A stretch of DNA of 38,829 nt from an uncultured Candidatus Saccharibacteria bacterium (GTDB taxonomy: Bacteria; Patescibacteria; Saccharimonadia; Saccharimonadales; UBA1547): contig CAMLKA010000003.1 in NCBI GenBank assembly GCA_946480535.1, positions 1-38,829 of the forward strand. The letters are read 5' to 3'. This document shows, piece after piece, positions 1-8,513 of the stretch. A model generated the notes under the pieces. It saw only the letters and a list, made by a program, of their open reading frames with translations, made no database searches and had not been told where the DNA came from. Made by a program: the position numbers and the translations under genes. Position 1 is the stretch's first letter, and every line of letters starts with the position of its first letter.

Positions 1-59
1 CATCTCGCCCATCTGTCTTGTACACGTTTCAGATGAGAATGAATGGAAACTCAAGGGTT

Positions 60-88
60 ATTATAGCAGTTCCCGGCCCCTTTTTCAA
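60..88 (-). promoter_or_regulatory. Minus-strand promoter for a gene off the left edge
   Basis: Read on the minus strand there is a TTGAAA -35 box (83-88), a 17-nt spacer and TATAAT (60-65) preceded by TGC, an extended -10. It lies just past the rpoC terminator, so it probably starts a new unit leaving the window. A possible ATG is at 1-3, about 50 nt downstream. The gene cannot be seen; rpsL or another str-operon gene would be a common neighbour, but that is only a guess. Confidence 0.7.
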
Positions 89-95
89 GGGATAC

Positions 96-124
96 AAAAA
101 CCCGCCAGAGATTGGCGGGTTTTT
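96..124 (-). terminator. Rho-independent terminator of rpoBC
   Basis: A perfect 11-bp stem (AAAAACCCGCC with GGCGGGTTTTT) encloses a 7-nt loop. It begins 17 nt past the rpoC stop and ends in a T tract on the minus strand. It is symmetric, so it could also stop transcription coming from the left. Confidence 0.9.
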
Positions 125-141
125 GGTTCGATTCAGAACGA

Positions 142-3100
142 TTAAGCAGCGAGCTCTACGTCTTCTTCGATCTCAGCAACAACTTCTTCGTCACTTTCAA
201 GTGTGTCGAGTGCGGTTGCGCTGTTTACACCGGTACCTACAGGAATCTTGCGACCAATGATCACGTTTTCCTTAAGACCGTGGAGTTGGTCTTGGCGGCC
301 ACTCACTGCGGCGTTGATCAGCACACGAGTCGTGTCTTGGAATGACGCAGCTGAAAGCCAGCTATCAGACCAGATTGACACCTTCGTGATACCGAGAAGC
401 AGTTGGGTGTAAGCAATTTCTTCCTTACCTTCAGCAGCAAGCTCGGCATTTGCCTCAACAACAGCAGCACGAGAAACGATGTCACCAGTTACGAATTCAC
501 CATCACCTGGATCTTCAACCTGAACACGGCTGAACATTTGGCGAACGATGATCTCGAGGTGCTTGTCGGCAACGTCTTGACCCTGTGCGGCGTAGATACG
601 AAGCACTTCGTTAATGATGTAGCGTTGTGTCGCTTCAACACCCTTGAGGCGCATGAGGTCGTGAAGGTTGAGTGAACCACCAGTAAGACGGTCACCCGCT
701 TCAACAACGTCACCGCTCTTCACGAGAAGTTGCATGTTGCCAGGAACTTCGTAGCGAACAGGTGCGCCCGCGTTTGCAGCAAGTACGAGCGTATCGTCGG
801 TTACTTCAACAACACCGTCGAATGGTGAAACGATTGGCTTGCTTTCGCTTTCGCCTGTTGCAAGAACATCACCAGCCTTTACATTTGCACCGTTCTTGAT
901 GTTCGCTGTGCGACCTTCAAGTGCGATCTTTTCAACGTGACCAGCTTCTGGAGTTACTTGTACTACGTACTTCTTGCCGTCTTCCCAAGCTTCAACCACA
1001 CCAGTTACTTCAGTAACGTATGCTTGACCCTTTGGAGAACGCGCTTCGAAGAGCTCTTCAACACGAGGGAGACCCTGGGTGATGTCGCTTTCTGCCACAC
1101 CAGAGGCGTGGAACGTACGGAGGGTAAGCTGTGTACCAGGCTCACCGACTGATTGTGCGGCGATAACACCAACAGGTTGCGCATCGTCAACGAGTTGGTT
1201 GGTCGACATGTCGATACCGTAACTCTTACGAGGCACACCACGAAGGTTCTTGGTTGAAAGAACGGACATGATCTTTGCTTCCTTGATGTCAGCGTCGGCT
1301 TCAATCGCGTTTGCAATCTCACGGGTAATGAGCTCGCCAGTCTTTACGTGACCAGCAATGTCTTCAGCGGCGTAACGTCCATACAGACGGTTGCCGAAGT
1401 CGATCATAGTGAGTTCTGTTTCTTCACGGTAAATAGTGAATCCATCATCGTCACCAGCTTCATCTTCAACGGTGAATACGTCTTGTGACACGTCAACGAG
1501 ACGACGAGTTAGGTATCCAGAGTCGGCAGTCTTAAGTGCGGTGTCGATAAGACCCTTACGTGAACCACGAGTAGCCACGAATTGCTCAAGGCTTGAAAGA
1601 CCCTTCTTATAACTTGAACGAATAGGAAGCTCAATCTCACGGTTGGTTGCGTCCACCATGATACCAATCATAGCGCTTGCAAGCTGCACGTTAGAGATAT
1701 CACCACGAGCACCAGAGTTAACCATGACTGACACGCTGGTGTCCATGTCCTTAAGCTTCGCTTGAAGGAAGTCAGTAATCTGACGAACCACACCACGCCA
1801 TGTTGCAACAGTGAGGGTGTAGCGCTCTTCTTCAGTAATCAGACCCTGATCGTATTGTTCACTAATGAGGGTAACCTTTGCGTCACCTTCGGCGATGAAC
1901 TCGTCAGTTTCAGGGAACTGAATGTAGTCGTCCTTACCGGTTGATACTGCGGAGACAGTTGCGAATCGGAAGGCAAGACCCTTCATACGGTCAGCGGTTT
2001 GAGCGGTCATTTCAGCACCATAGATGTTGAAGATCTGGCTGAGTACCTTCTTGAGCTGCTTCTTGCTTTGGATATTGTCATCGTATGGGAAGTCAGCTGG
2101 AAGGATTTCGTTGAAGAATACACGACCAAGTGTAGTGTTGCGGATTTCACCCTTTGCCCAAACGCGAATTGGCGTTTGAAGCTGGATAACCCCGTTGTCG
2201 TAGGCCATTTCTGCTTCGTATACAGAGCTAAACGGCTTTACGACATCACTGTGTGCACTTGGCTTGTTGTAGGTAAGGTAGTAGTTACCAAGGACAACGT
2301 CCTGACCGATTGAAAGAACCGGCGCACCATCGGCTGGCTTAAGAAGGTTGGCAGTCGCGCTCATAAGAGTGCGTGCTTCTTCTTGCGCTTGGCGTGAAAG
2401 TGGAAGGTGAACCGCCATCTGGTCACCGTCGTAGTCGGCGTTGAAACCGTTTGCTACAAGTGGGTGAAGTTGGATAGCTTTTCCTTCAACGAGGCGAGGT
2501 TGGAAAGCCTGGATTGAAAGACGGTGAAGTGACGGTGCACGGTTAAGGAGCACGTACTTACCTTCAATCACTGCATCGAGAGCGTCCCACACAACCGCTT
2601 CACCAGCTTCAATAAGACGAGTTGCTGAGCGGATATTGTGTGCGTATTCGCCGCGGATCAACCAGCTAATGACGAATGGCTTGAAAAGTTCGAGCGCCAT
2701 TTGCTTTGGAAGACCACACTCGTTGATCTTCAACTTAGGACCAACAACGATTACTGAACGACCAGAGTAGTCAACACGCTTACCAAGAAGGTTTTGGCGG
2801 AAACGTCCCTGCTTACCCTTAAGCATGTCAGAGATTGACTTAAGACGGCGACGGCCACCGGTTGCGTTTACCGCACGACCACCACGAGCTGCCGAGTTGT
2901 CCACGAGGGCGTCAACTGCTTCTTGAAGCATACGCATTTCGTTGCGACGAATCACTTCAGGCGCGTTGAGTTCGATAAGCTTCTTAAGACGGTTGTTACG
3001 GTTAATCACACGACGGTAAAGGTCGTTAAGGTCTGAGGTCGCGAAACGGCCACCAGTAAGCTGCACCATAGGACGGAGGTCCGGTGGGATAACCGGGAGA

Positions 3101-3993
3101 ACAGTTAATGTAAGGCTGCTTGGCTTAATGCCAGCGGCGTGCATACCTTCAAGTACCTTGAGACGCTTGAGGAGCTTCTTCTCGCGTTGACCCTTCGCAC
3201 CTTCAGCTTCTTCGCTGAGTTGTACGATAAGGGTTTCGAGGTCGATGTCGTCAAGAAGTGCCTTGAGCGCTTGTCCACCCATGCCAACTTCGATGAGGTC
3301 TTGGTATTCCTCTGGAAGGTTACGGTAATCAACTTCGCTCATAAGCGAGTTCTTAGTAAGGCTTTCGAGTTGCGCTTTCTTTACGGTGTATGACTCGTCA
3401 AGGTCGTTGATTTCACGAGTTTGTGCTTCTGCAAGTGCTTTTACATCAGCAGTTTCAGCTTCAGCTTCTTTTTCGTAACGCATCTTGATTGCCATACGGC
3501 CAGCTTCAGTTTCAGCTTCAAGGTCAGCAAGGAACTTGTCGCGAGTTTCTTCATCAGCCTTCAATACTACGTAGGTAGCAAAGTAAGCAATACGTTCGAG
3601 GTTACGCACAGTAATACCAAGAAGAAGTGACATTGCACTTGGAGTTCCGCGCATGAACCAGATGTGTGCAACTGGAGCCGCGAGGCTAATGTGGCCCATT
3701 CGCTCACGACGAACGATAGACTTGGTAACGAGATCACCGTTCTTGTCTACGGCCGCTTCGCGAGAACGGACACCCTTAAGCTTTGAGTCGTGTGGGTTAA
3801 TATCCTTTACTGGACCGAAAATTCGTTCACAGAAAAGACCATCACGCTCAGGCTTTTGAGTACGGTAGTTAATGGTTTCAGGCTTCGTGACTTCACCGTA
3901 GCTCCACTTCTGAATGTCTTCAGGGCTTGCCACGCTGAGACGAATAGCGTCAAAGTCAGCGATGCCGTTGTTGTTTGTTACGACGCGTGACAT
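142..3993 (-). CDS. rpoC: DNA-directed RNA polymerase subunit beta'
   Basis: This is the catalytic beta' subunit of RNA polymerase, 1283 aa. The active-site motif is at residues 518-525 and reads NADYDGDQ where nearly all bacteria have NADFDGDQ; the three Mg-binding aspartates are intact. The bridge-helix/trigger-loop region (GVIAAQSVGEPGTQLTLRT) is conserved. Both structural zinc sites are gone. Between LFCERIFGPVKD and VRRERMGHI (about residues 64-90) the four zinc-ribbon cysteines are absent. At the second site the usual cysteines are A846, T914, P921 and S924. The ATG at 3993 has a strong SD (GGAGGAGG) inside the end of rpoB, whose stop is 2 nt upstream, so the two genes are cotranscribed and probably translationally coupled. 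Identity is certain; the zinc-site loss is read directly from the translation. Confidence 0.98.
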   Translation of the reverse strand: MSRVVTNNNGIADFDAIRLSVASPEDIQKWSYGEVTKPETINYRTQKPERDGLFCERIFGPVKDINPHDSKLKGVRSREAAVDKNGDLVTKSIVRRERMGHISLAAPVAHIWFMRGTPSAMSLLLGITVRNLERIAYFATYVVLKADEETRDKFLADLEAETEAGRMAIKMRYEKEAEAETADVKALAEAQTREINDLDESYTVKKAQLESLTKNSLMSEVDYRNLPEEYQDLIEVGMGGQALKALLDDIDLETLIVQLSEEAEGAKGQREKKLLKRLKVLEGMHAAGIKPSSLTLTVLPVIPPDLRPMVQLTGGRFATSDLNDLYRRVINRNNRLKKLIELNAPEVIRRNEMRMLQEAVDALVDNSAARGGRAVNATGGRRRLKSISDMLKGKQGRFRQNLLGKRVDYSGRSVIVVGPKLKINECGLPKQMALELFKPFVISWLIRGEYAHNIRSATRLIEAGEAVVWDALDAVIEGKYVLLNRAPSLHRLSIQAFQPRLVEGKAIQLHPLVANGFNADYDGDQMAVHLPLSRQAQEEARTLMSATANLLKPADGAPVLSIGQDVVLGNYYLTYNKPSAHSDVVKPFSSVYEAEMAYDNGVIQLQTPIRVWAKGEIRNTTLGRVFFNEILPADFPYDDNIQSKKQLKKVLSQIFNIYGAEMTAQTADRMKGLAFRFATVSAVSTGKDDYIQFPETDEFIAEGDAKVTLISEQYDQGLITEEERYTLTVATWRGVVRQITDFLQAKLKDMDTSVSVMVNSGARGDISNVQLASAMIGIMVDATNREIELPIRSSYKKGLSSLEQFVATRGSRKGLIDTALKTADSGYLTRRLVDVSQDVFTVEDEAGDDDGFTIYREETELTMIDFGNRLYGRYAAEDIAGHVKTGELITREIANAIEADADIKEAKIMSVLSTKNLRGVPRKSYGIDMSTNQLVDDAQPVGVIAAQSVGEPGTQLTLRTFHASGVAESDITQGLPRVEELFEARSPKGQAYVTEVTGVVEAWEDGKKYVVQVTPEAGHVEKIALEGRTANIKNGANVKAGDVLATGESESKPIVSPFDGVVEVTDDTLVLAANAGAPVRYEVPGNMQLLVKSGDVVEAGDRLTGGSLNLHDLMRLKGVEATQRYIINEVLRIYAAQGQDVADKHLEIIVRQMFSRVQVEDPGDGEFVTGDIVSRAAVVEANAELAAEGKEEIAYTQLLLGITKVSIWSDSWLSAASFQDTTRVLINAAVSGRQDQLHGLKENVIIGRKIPVGTGVNSATALDTLESDEEVVAEIEEDVELAA

Positions 3994-3995
3994 AT

Positions 3996-6900
3996 TTACG
4001 CCTCCTCCTTTACTTCGTCAATTTCATCAATGTCCTGGATTGAAAGGCCGTCTTCTTCGAGGTCGTCCATTTCAGCATCAGCTTCATCGAGAATTGTTTC
4101 TACATCTTCTGCAAGATCAACGTCAGCAGCTGCGACTGGTTGGCCGTTAATAACGCTTCCAATCACCTGCTCTGCGTCGACGATCTCGTCTTCACTTTCG
4201 TCCATAAGGTCGACACGGAGACCGAGACCTTGAAGTTCCTTCACGAGGACGTTGAATGATTCTGGAAGCTTTGGTCCGACAATCGGTTCGTCCTTAATGA
4301 TTGATTCGTAGGCCTTCGCACGTCCGTACACGTCGTCAGACTTAATGGTAAGCATTTCTTGAAGTGTTGCTGCAGCACCATATGCTTCAAGTGCCCACAC
4401 CTCCATCTCACCAAAGCGCTGACCACCGTTTTGTGCCTTACCACCAAGTGGCTGTTGGGTCACCATCGTGTATGGACCGGTTGAACGAGCGTGAATCTTG
4501 TCGCTTACCATGTGGTGAAGCTTCAACATATGCATCACACCAACTGTGGTTCGCTCTTCAAAGGCTTCACCGGTACGACCGTCGAAGAGTTGACTCTTAC
4601 CGTCGCGGGCAAAACCAGCCTTTTCAAGTTCGTTAGAGATGGTTTCATCGGTAATTCCGTTGAATGGAGGGGTCGCAACCTTGTAACCAAGAGCACGCGC
4701 AGCCATACCAAGGTGCGTCTCAAAGAGCTGACCAATGTTCATACGGCTTGGGACACCGAGTGGGTTCAAGACAACATCCACTGGAGTTCCGTCTTCAAGG
4801 AATGGCATATCTTCTACTGGAAGAATACGCGCTACCACACCCTTGTTACCGTGACGACCAGCAAGCTTGTCACCTACTGAGATCTTGCGGAACTGTGCTA
4901 CGAAGATTTGGATTTGCATAAGTACGCCAGCCTTAAGCTCGTGACCGTTTTCACGGCTAAAGATCTTAACGCCAACTACCTTACCGCCCCCAGCGTTGTT
5001 CATGCGTTGTGAAGTATCGCGAACATCCTTCGCTTTTTCACCGAAAATTGCACGGAGGAGACGCTCTTCAGAGCTGAGCTCTTGCTCACCCTTTGGAGTA
5101 ATCTTACCAACCAGTACATCCCCGGCCTTTACTTCAGAACCGAGTTGAACAATACCGTTTTCGTCGAGGTGACGAAGTGATTCTTCAGATACATTTGGAA
5201 TGTCGCGGGTCACAATTTCAGGACCAAGTTTGGTTTCACGAACCTCTACGGTGTAATCCTTAATGTTCACACTTGTAAGGGTGTCGTCTGCAACGAGGCG
5301 GCGTGAAAGCACGATTGCGTCGTCCATGTTGTATCCATTCCAAGGCATGAAGGCCACGAGAAGGTCCTTACCAAGGGCAATTTCACCATCTGCAACAGAT
5401 GCACCTTCAATAAGAATGTCGCCAGCCTTTACCTTTTGACCACGAGTCACAATTACCTTTTGGTTGATTGAACGGTCGTCGTTTGACTTCACAAAGTGAA
5501 CTGGTTCGTAGGTTTTTACACCTTCCTTGTACTTCACTTCAACAGCGTCACCGTCAGCGCGGATAACTTCACCGTCGCCTTCAGCAACGATAAGTTGGCT
5601 GGTGTTACGAGCGATTTCACCTTCAATACCAGTACCAACGGTTGGTGACTGTGGTTGAAGAAGTGGCACAGCCTGCTTCTGCATACTTGCGGCCATGAGT
5701 GAACGGTCAACACGGTTCTTTTCTACGAAAGGCACGAGTGAGGCGGTTGAACCAAGAATTTGCTTGTGCGCTGCGTCCATGTAGGTCACTTCGCTTGCGT
5801 CAACCTGCTCAGGAAGTAGACCGTTACGAGCACTCACGCGCTCTTCGGCGAAGGTACCGTCTTCGTTGACAATAACACCAGCGTCAGCAATCACTTCAAC
5901 TGCTTCTTGTGAAGCATCGAGGTACACAACTTCGTCGGTTACCTTGCCATCCTTAACCTTAAGGTACGGAGTTTCGATGAAACCGTACTCGTTAATACGT
6001 GCATATGACGCAAGGTTAAGCACGAGTCCAATGTTCGCACCTTCTGGTGTCTCAACAGAACAAAGACGACCGTAATGAGTTGGGTGGGCGTCACGAACGT
6101 CAAAGCCGGCGCGCTCACGTGAAAGACCGCCAGGACCCATTGAAGACAGACGACGCTTGTGCGCAAGTTCGGCTAGTGGGTTAGTTTCGTCCATAAGTTG
6201 TGAAAGTTGTGAGCTTGCGAAGAATTCGCGTACCGCAGCAACAACTGGACGTGCGTTAATAAGTTGCGATGGAGTAACAGTCTCGATGTCAGACATTGAC
6301 ATGCGGTCCATAGCGTTACGTTGCATACGAAGCATACCAACGCGGAATTGACGAGCAACGAGCTCACCAACAAGCTTTACGCGGCGGTTTGAAAGTGCGT
6401 CGATGTCATCTGCATCTTCTTGTGCATTGTTAAGACGAATCACTTCGCGAACGATAGCGATAAGGTCTGAAACTTGGAAAACGCGGTTTTCAGTAGTGTT
6501 TGCTACTTCAAGACCAAGGCGTTGGTTAAGCTTGTAACGACCAACACGAGAGTAGTCGAAACGCTTGAAGTCGAAGAACATACGTTCAATCATTGAACGT
6601 GCGTTATCAACAGTTGCGAGGTCACCTGGACGAAGACGGCGGTACACTTCGATGAGTGCTTCGTTCGTGCCACGTGCCGGGTCCTTGTCGAGGGTGGCGT
6701 CGAGGTACTTCACTTCGCCAGTATCAACATCAGCAAAGAGGTCCTTAATTTCTGAAGTCTTGTTGTATCCAAGAGCACGGAAAAGAGTCGTCACTGGCAG
6801 TTTGCGACGACGGTCGATCTTTACGTAAATAGCGCCGTTTGAAGCGGTCTCGAATTCAAGCCATGCGCCACGGCCTGGAATAAGCTTTGCACCGTAGAAG

Positions 6901-7358
6901 TTACGGGTCGCAGCACGGTCAGCGGTAAAGAATACACCTGCTGAACGAATAAGCTGAGAAACAACAACACGCTCGGTACCGTTAATAATGAATGTACCCC
7001 GGTCGGTCATCCATGGGTAGTCACCAAGGTAAATTTCTTGCTCTTTTACTTCACCCGTTACCTTGTTGGTAAGCTCTACAATCGCGTGAAGCGGAGCATC
7101 GAAGGTAAGGTTGTTTTCTTTTGCGTGCACTTCAGAGTTTTTAGGCTCTTGGAAAGCATACTTACCAAAGCGAAGCGCCAGCTTTTGGCCGGTGTAGTCG
7201 TCGATTGGGTTAAGTTCAGCAAAGATTTCGCCAAGACCAGTTTCGATGAAATCTTTCCAACTCTCTCGCTGGTGCTGGATTAGGTTTGGTACTGGAAGCG
7301 CTGTGTCATCGCTCGTGAAAAACACACGCTTGGTGTTCGTACTTTTCGTACTTGCCAT
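3996..7358 (-). CDS. rpoB: DNA-directed RNA polymerase subunit beta
   Basis: This is the beta subunit of RNA polymerase. The frame is open to a TTG at 7472, but I start at the ATG at 7358 (MASTKSTNTK), which has GAGG 11 nt upstream; this gives 1120 aa, short for the family. The rifampicin pocket (SSQLSQLMDETNP, then HKRRLSSMGPGGL) keeps the D, H and S equivalent to E. coli D516, H526 and S531. The C-terminal clamp segment (GGKAQNGGQRFGEMEVWALE) is conserved, followed by an acidic tail rich in D and E. It is cotranscribed with rpoC from a promoter at 7528-7556 through a leader of about 160 nt. Confidence 0.97.
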   Translation of the reverse strand: MASTKSTNTKRVFFTSDDTALPVPNLIQHQRESWKDFIETGLGEIFAELNPIDDYTGQKLALRFGKYAFQEPKNSEVHAKENNLTFDAPLHAIVELTNKVTGEVKEQEIYLGDYPWMTDRGTFIINGTERVVVSQLIRSAGVFFTADRAATRNFYGAKLIPGRGAWLEFETASNGAIYVKIDRRRKLPVTTLFRALGYNKTSEIKDLFADVDTGEVKYLDATLDKDPARGTNEALIEVYRRLRPGDLATVDNARSMIERMFFDFKRFDYSRVGRYKLNQRLGLEVANTTENRVFQVSDLIAIVREVIRLNNAQEDADDIDALSNRRVKLVGELVARQFRVGMLRMQRNAMDRMSMSDIETVTPSQLINARPVVAAVREFFASSQLSQLMDETNPLAELAHKRRLSSMGPGGLSRERAGFDVRDAHPTHYGRLCSVETPEGANIGLVLNLASYARINEYGFIETPYLKVKDGKVTDEVVYLDASQEAVEVIADAGVIVNEDGTFAEERVSARNGLLPEQVDASEVTYMDAAHKQILGSTASLVPFVEKNRVDRSLMAASMQKQAVPLLQPQSPTVGTGIEGEIARNTSQLIVAEGDGEVIRADGDAVEVKYKEGVKTYEPVHFVKSNDDRSINQKVIVTRGQKVKAGDILIEGASVADGEIALGKDLLVAFMPWNGYNMDDAIVLSRRLVADDTLTSVNIKDYTVEVRETKLGPEIVTRDIPNVSEESLRHLDENGIVQLGSEVKAGDVLVGKITPKGEQELSSEERLLRAIFGEKAKDVRDTSQRMNNAGGGKVVGVKIFSRENGHELKAGVLMQIQIFVAQFRKISVGDKLAGRHGNKGVVARILPVEDMPFLEDGTPVDVVLNPLGVPSRMNIGQLFETHLGMAARALGYKVATPPFNGITDETISNELEKAGFARDGKSQLFDGRTGEAFEERTTVGVMHMLKLHHMVSDKIHARSTGPYTMVTQQPLGGKAQNGGQRFGEMEVWALEAYGAAATLQEMLTIKSDDVYGRAKAYESIIKDEPIVGPKLPESFNVLVKELQGLGLRVDLMDESEDEIVDAEQVIGSVINGQPVAAADVDLAEDVETILDEADAEMDDLEEDGLSIQDIDEIDEVKEEA

Positions 7359-7473
7359 AGGTAAATGGACCTCGCATTTATATAAATTGGGGTTGATATT
7401 GGGTTTCTTTGGCGCCGAAGATTCCCTTAACCTCTGATGCCAGATCGGGACTGCCACATCCACCTGGCTCAAT

Positions 7474-7498
7474 ATCTACGCGTCTCGCGGGCATAGAT
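7474..7498 (-). promoter_or_regulatory. Hairpin in the rpoB leader
   Basis: In the untranslated leader of rpoB an 8-bp stem (ATCTATGC with GCGTAGAT, one G-U pair in the RNA) closes a 9-nt loop. It lies about 30 nt past the predicted transcription start and about 115 nt before the rpoB start codon. A role in regulating rpoBC is possible but not shown. Confidence 0.4.
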
Positions 7499-7527
7499 AA
7501 TCAGGGCTACACTACTTCTTAGTACCC

Positions 7528-7556
7528 ATTGTGCGGTTTTTTGGACAAATAGTCAA
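7528..7556 (-). promoter_or_regulatory. rpoBC promoter
   Basis: On the minus strand TTGACT (7551-7556) is followed after exactly 17 nt by CACAAT (7528-7533), four of six matches to the -10 consensus. It lies just beyond the terminator of the small-gene unit and is the best promoter candidate for rpoBC. Confidence 0.6.
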
Positions 7557-7581
7557 GATATAAATACACTAAAATGAAAGC

Positions 7582-7654
7582 CCCGCAGGGCGCGCTCGCA
7601 CATGGCAAGCGACGCCCTACGGGTATCCCGTTTTATCGCCCTAGGGCGTACGGG
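7582..7654 (-). terminator. Complex terminator with competing hairpins
   Basis: On the minus-strand RNA, hairpin C (7582-7623) is an 11-bp stem plus a 7-bp inner stem with a single T bulge, followed by a T-rich stretch. Both imperfect pairs are U-G in the minus-strand RNA but would be C-A mismatches on the plus strand, supporting minus-strand function. Just upstream, hairpin A (7627-7654) encloses the palindrome CGCCCTAGGGCG. A third hairpin B (ACGGG-ATA-CCCGT, 7619-7631) shares one arm with each, so B excludes both A and C. It follows the 51-codon gene and precedes the rpoB promoter. The terminator is well supported; an attenuator role is inference. Confidence 0.75.
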
Positions 7655-7668
7655 AATATGCCATCGCT

Positions 7669-7824
7669 TCAGCTGTCGCCGCGCTCTTCGGACTCCAGCT
7701 CGTCGTAGCCGGCAACACCGTACTTGCTCTCCGAGATGAGTGCGGCGATCACGGCTGCAATTCCGAGCATGATGAATCCCAGGAGGGACGCCATGCTGAC
7801 AGCAACTATCTTCCCAGCGGACAT
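7669..7824 (-). CDS. Small single-pass membrane protein, 51 aa, unknown function
   Basis: A 51-codon gene starts at ATG 7824 with AAAGGA a few nt upstream and ends in TGA at 7669. The product starts MSAGKIVAVSMASLLGF, has one hydrophobic segment at about residues 6-30, then a short acidic hydrophilic tail (DELESEERGDS). It lies 27 nt downstream of the 72-codon gene, also a membrane protein, and the pair seems to share one promoter and terminator. Codon use is GC-rich at third positions (CTC, CTG, ATC, GCC, GGC), unlike the flanking housekeeping genes, which could mean transfer or a specialised gene. I recognise no family. Confidence 0.6.
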   Translation of the reverse strand: MSAGKIVAVSMASLLGFIMLGIAAVIAALISESKYGVAGYDELESEERGDS

Positions 7825-7851
7825 AGCATTTCCTTTCGGTCGATACTGCTT

Positions 7852-8070
7852 TTACAATGAGGTTTCGTCGCGGCTCGGTTTGTCGAACGGCAGGCGAACC
7901 AGCTCACCGAGCATGTAGCCAACCTGGCCGAAAACTGCTGCGGTGGTCAGGCCGATGCTCACGAAGATGTTCCTCTTCGCGGACTCGGACGCACGCCTTT
8001 CGCGCAGTCGCCGCCAACGGCGCTCATTCGCGGTTTCATCCGCTATCACAAATGGCTCACCCATGCTCAT
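7852..8070 (-). CDS. Small membrane protein, 72 aa, unknown function
   Basis: The gene starts at ATG 8070 with a textbook SD (AAGGAG, 6-nt spacing). A second in-frame ATG (residue 3) is less well placed. The product has a charged, arginine-rich N-terminal half (ERRWRRLRERRASESAKR), one transmembrane segment at about residues 36-58 and a short polar C-terminus, so its N-terminus is probably cytoplasmic. It is the first gene of a two-gene unit with its own promoter at 8106-8134. As with its partner, codon use is more GC-rich than in neighbours. No family is recognised. Confidence 0.65.
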   Translation of the reverse strand: MSMGEPFVIADETANERRWRRLRERRASESAKRNIFVSIGLTTAAVFGQVGYMLGELVRLPFDKPSRDETSL

Positions 8071-8105
8071 TCATAGCTCCTTCGCTTCTGGGGGATGGCT
8101 CGTCT

Positions 8106-8134
8106 ACAATAGCGCTTCTCGAGAAACGAGTCAA
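8106..8134 (-). promoter_or_regulatory. Promoter of the two small membrane-protein genes
   Basis: TTGACT (8129-8134), a 17-nt spacer and TATTGT (8106-8111) on the minus strand. The predicted start is about 30 nt before the ATG at 8070, leaving room for its AAGGAG. Confidence 0.6.
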
Positions 8135-8142
8135 TGAAGTGT

Positions 8143-8478
8143 CTATATCCAAGTAATCGTTGTGCCTGCAGCAAGAATACCGACGATAACAAGAGCATCC
8201 ATTACGATCCAAATTGAGTTCGAGACAATCATAGGTGGAACGCGACGCTTAATGCCATAGGCAAGAAATAAGCTCGCACACAAAAGAAATACTGTCCAGG
8301 AAATTACCGATACGCCTTCTGTTTTGCCACTAAAGACCGCAATTGCCTGTGGAAAGGCGCTGAAGGGATACAAGACAGAGACAAACAAAACAACCCTATC
8401 GAATACCGTAAACGGTTTTGTCGACTTTTGTGTTAATGGTTTTTTCTTGGTTGCTATATGTATTGGTGTGTGGGGCAT
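8143..8478 (-). CDS. PQ-loop (SemiSWEET-like) membrane protein
   Basis: The frame is open further into clpP, but I start at ATG 8478 (MPHTPIHIATKK), giving 111 aa. After a basic N-terminal stretch there are three hydrophobic segments (about residues 25-41, 54-70 and 82-105). The first ends in FPQAIAVFSGKTEGVSVISW, the proline-glutamine motif followed by a G-S-SW pattern as in SemiSWEET transporters. Half-SWEET proteins work as dimers and move sugars or other small molecules; the substrate here is unknown. A TGCTATAAT box ends 9 nt before the ATG and no SD is seen, so the mRNA is probably almost leaderless. Confidence 0.65.
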   Translation of the reverse strand: MPHTPIHIATKKKPLTQKSTKPFTVFDRVVLFVSVLYPFSAFPQAIAVFSGKTEGVSVISWTVFLLCASLFLAYGIKRRVPPMIVSNSIWIVMDALVIVGILAAGTTITWI

Positions 8479-8487
8479 ACTCGCGCC

Positions 8488-8496
8488 ATTATAGCA
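8488..8496 (-). promoter_or_regulatory. Extended -10 promoter of the SemiSWEET-like gene
   Basis: TGCTATAAT on the minus strand ends 9 nt before the ATG at 8478. The -35 region is weak (TTAACC at 18 nt). The predicted 5' untranslated region is only 2-3 nt. Confidence 0.65.
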
Positions 8497-8513
8497 CTTA
8501 TGCTTAGAGGCGG

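Noticed and set aside
7359..7472. Longer RpoB starting at TTG 7472
   Set aside because: The extra 38 residues have no family match, the TTG has no SD and lies in the leader hairpin, while ATG 7358 has GAGG upstream.
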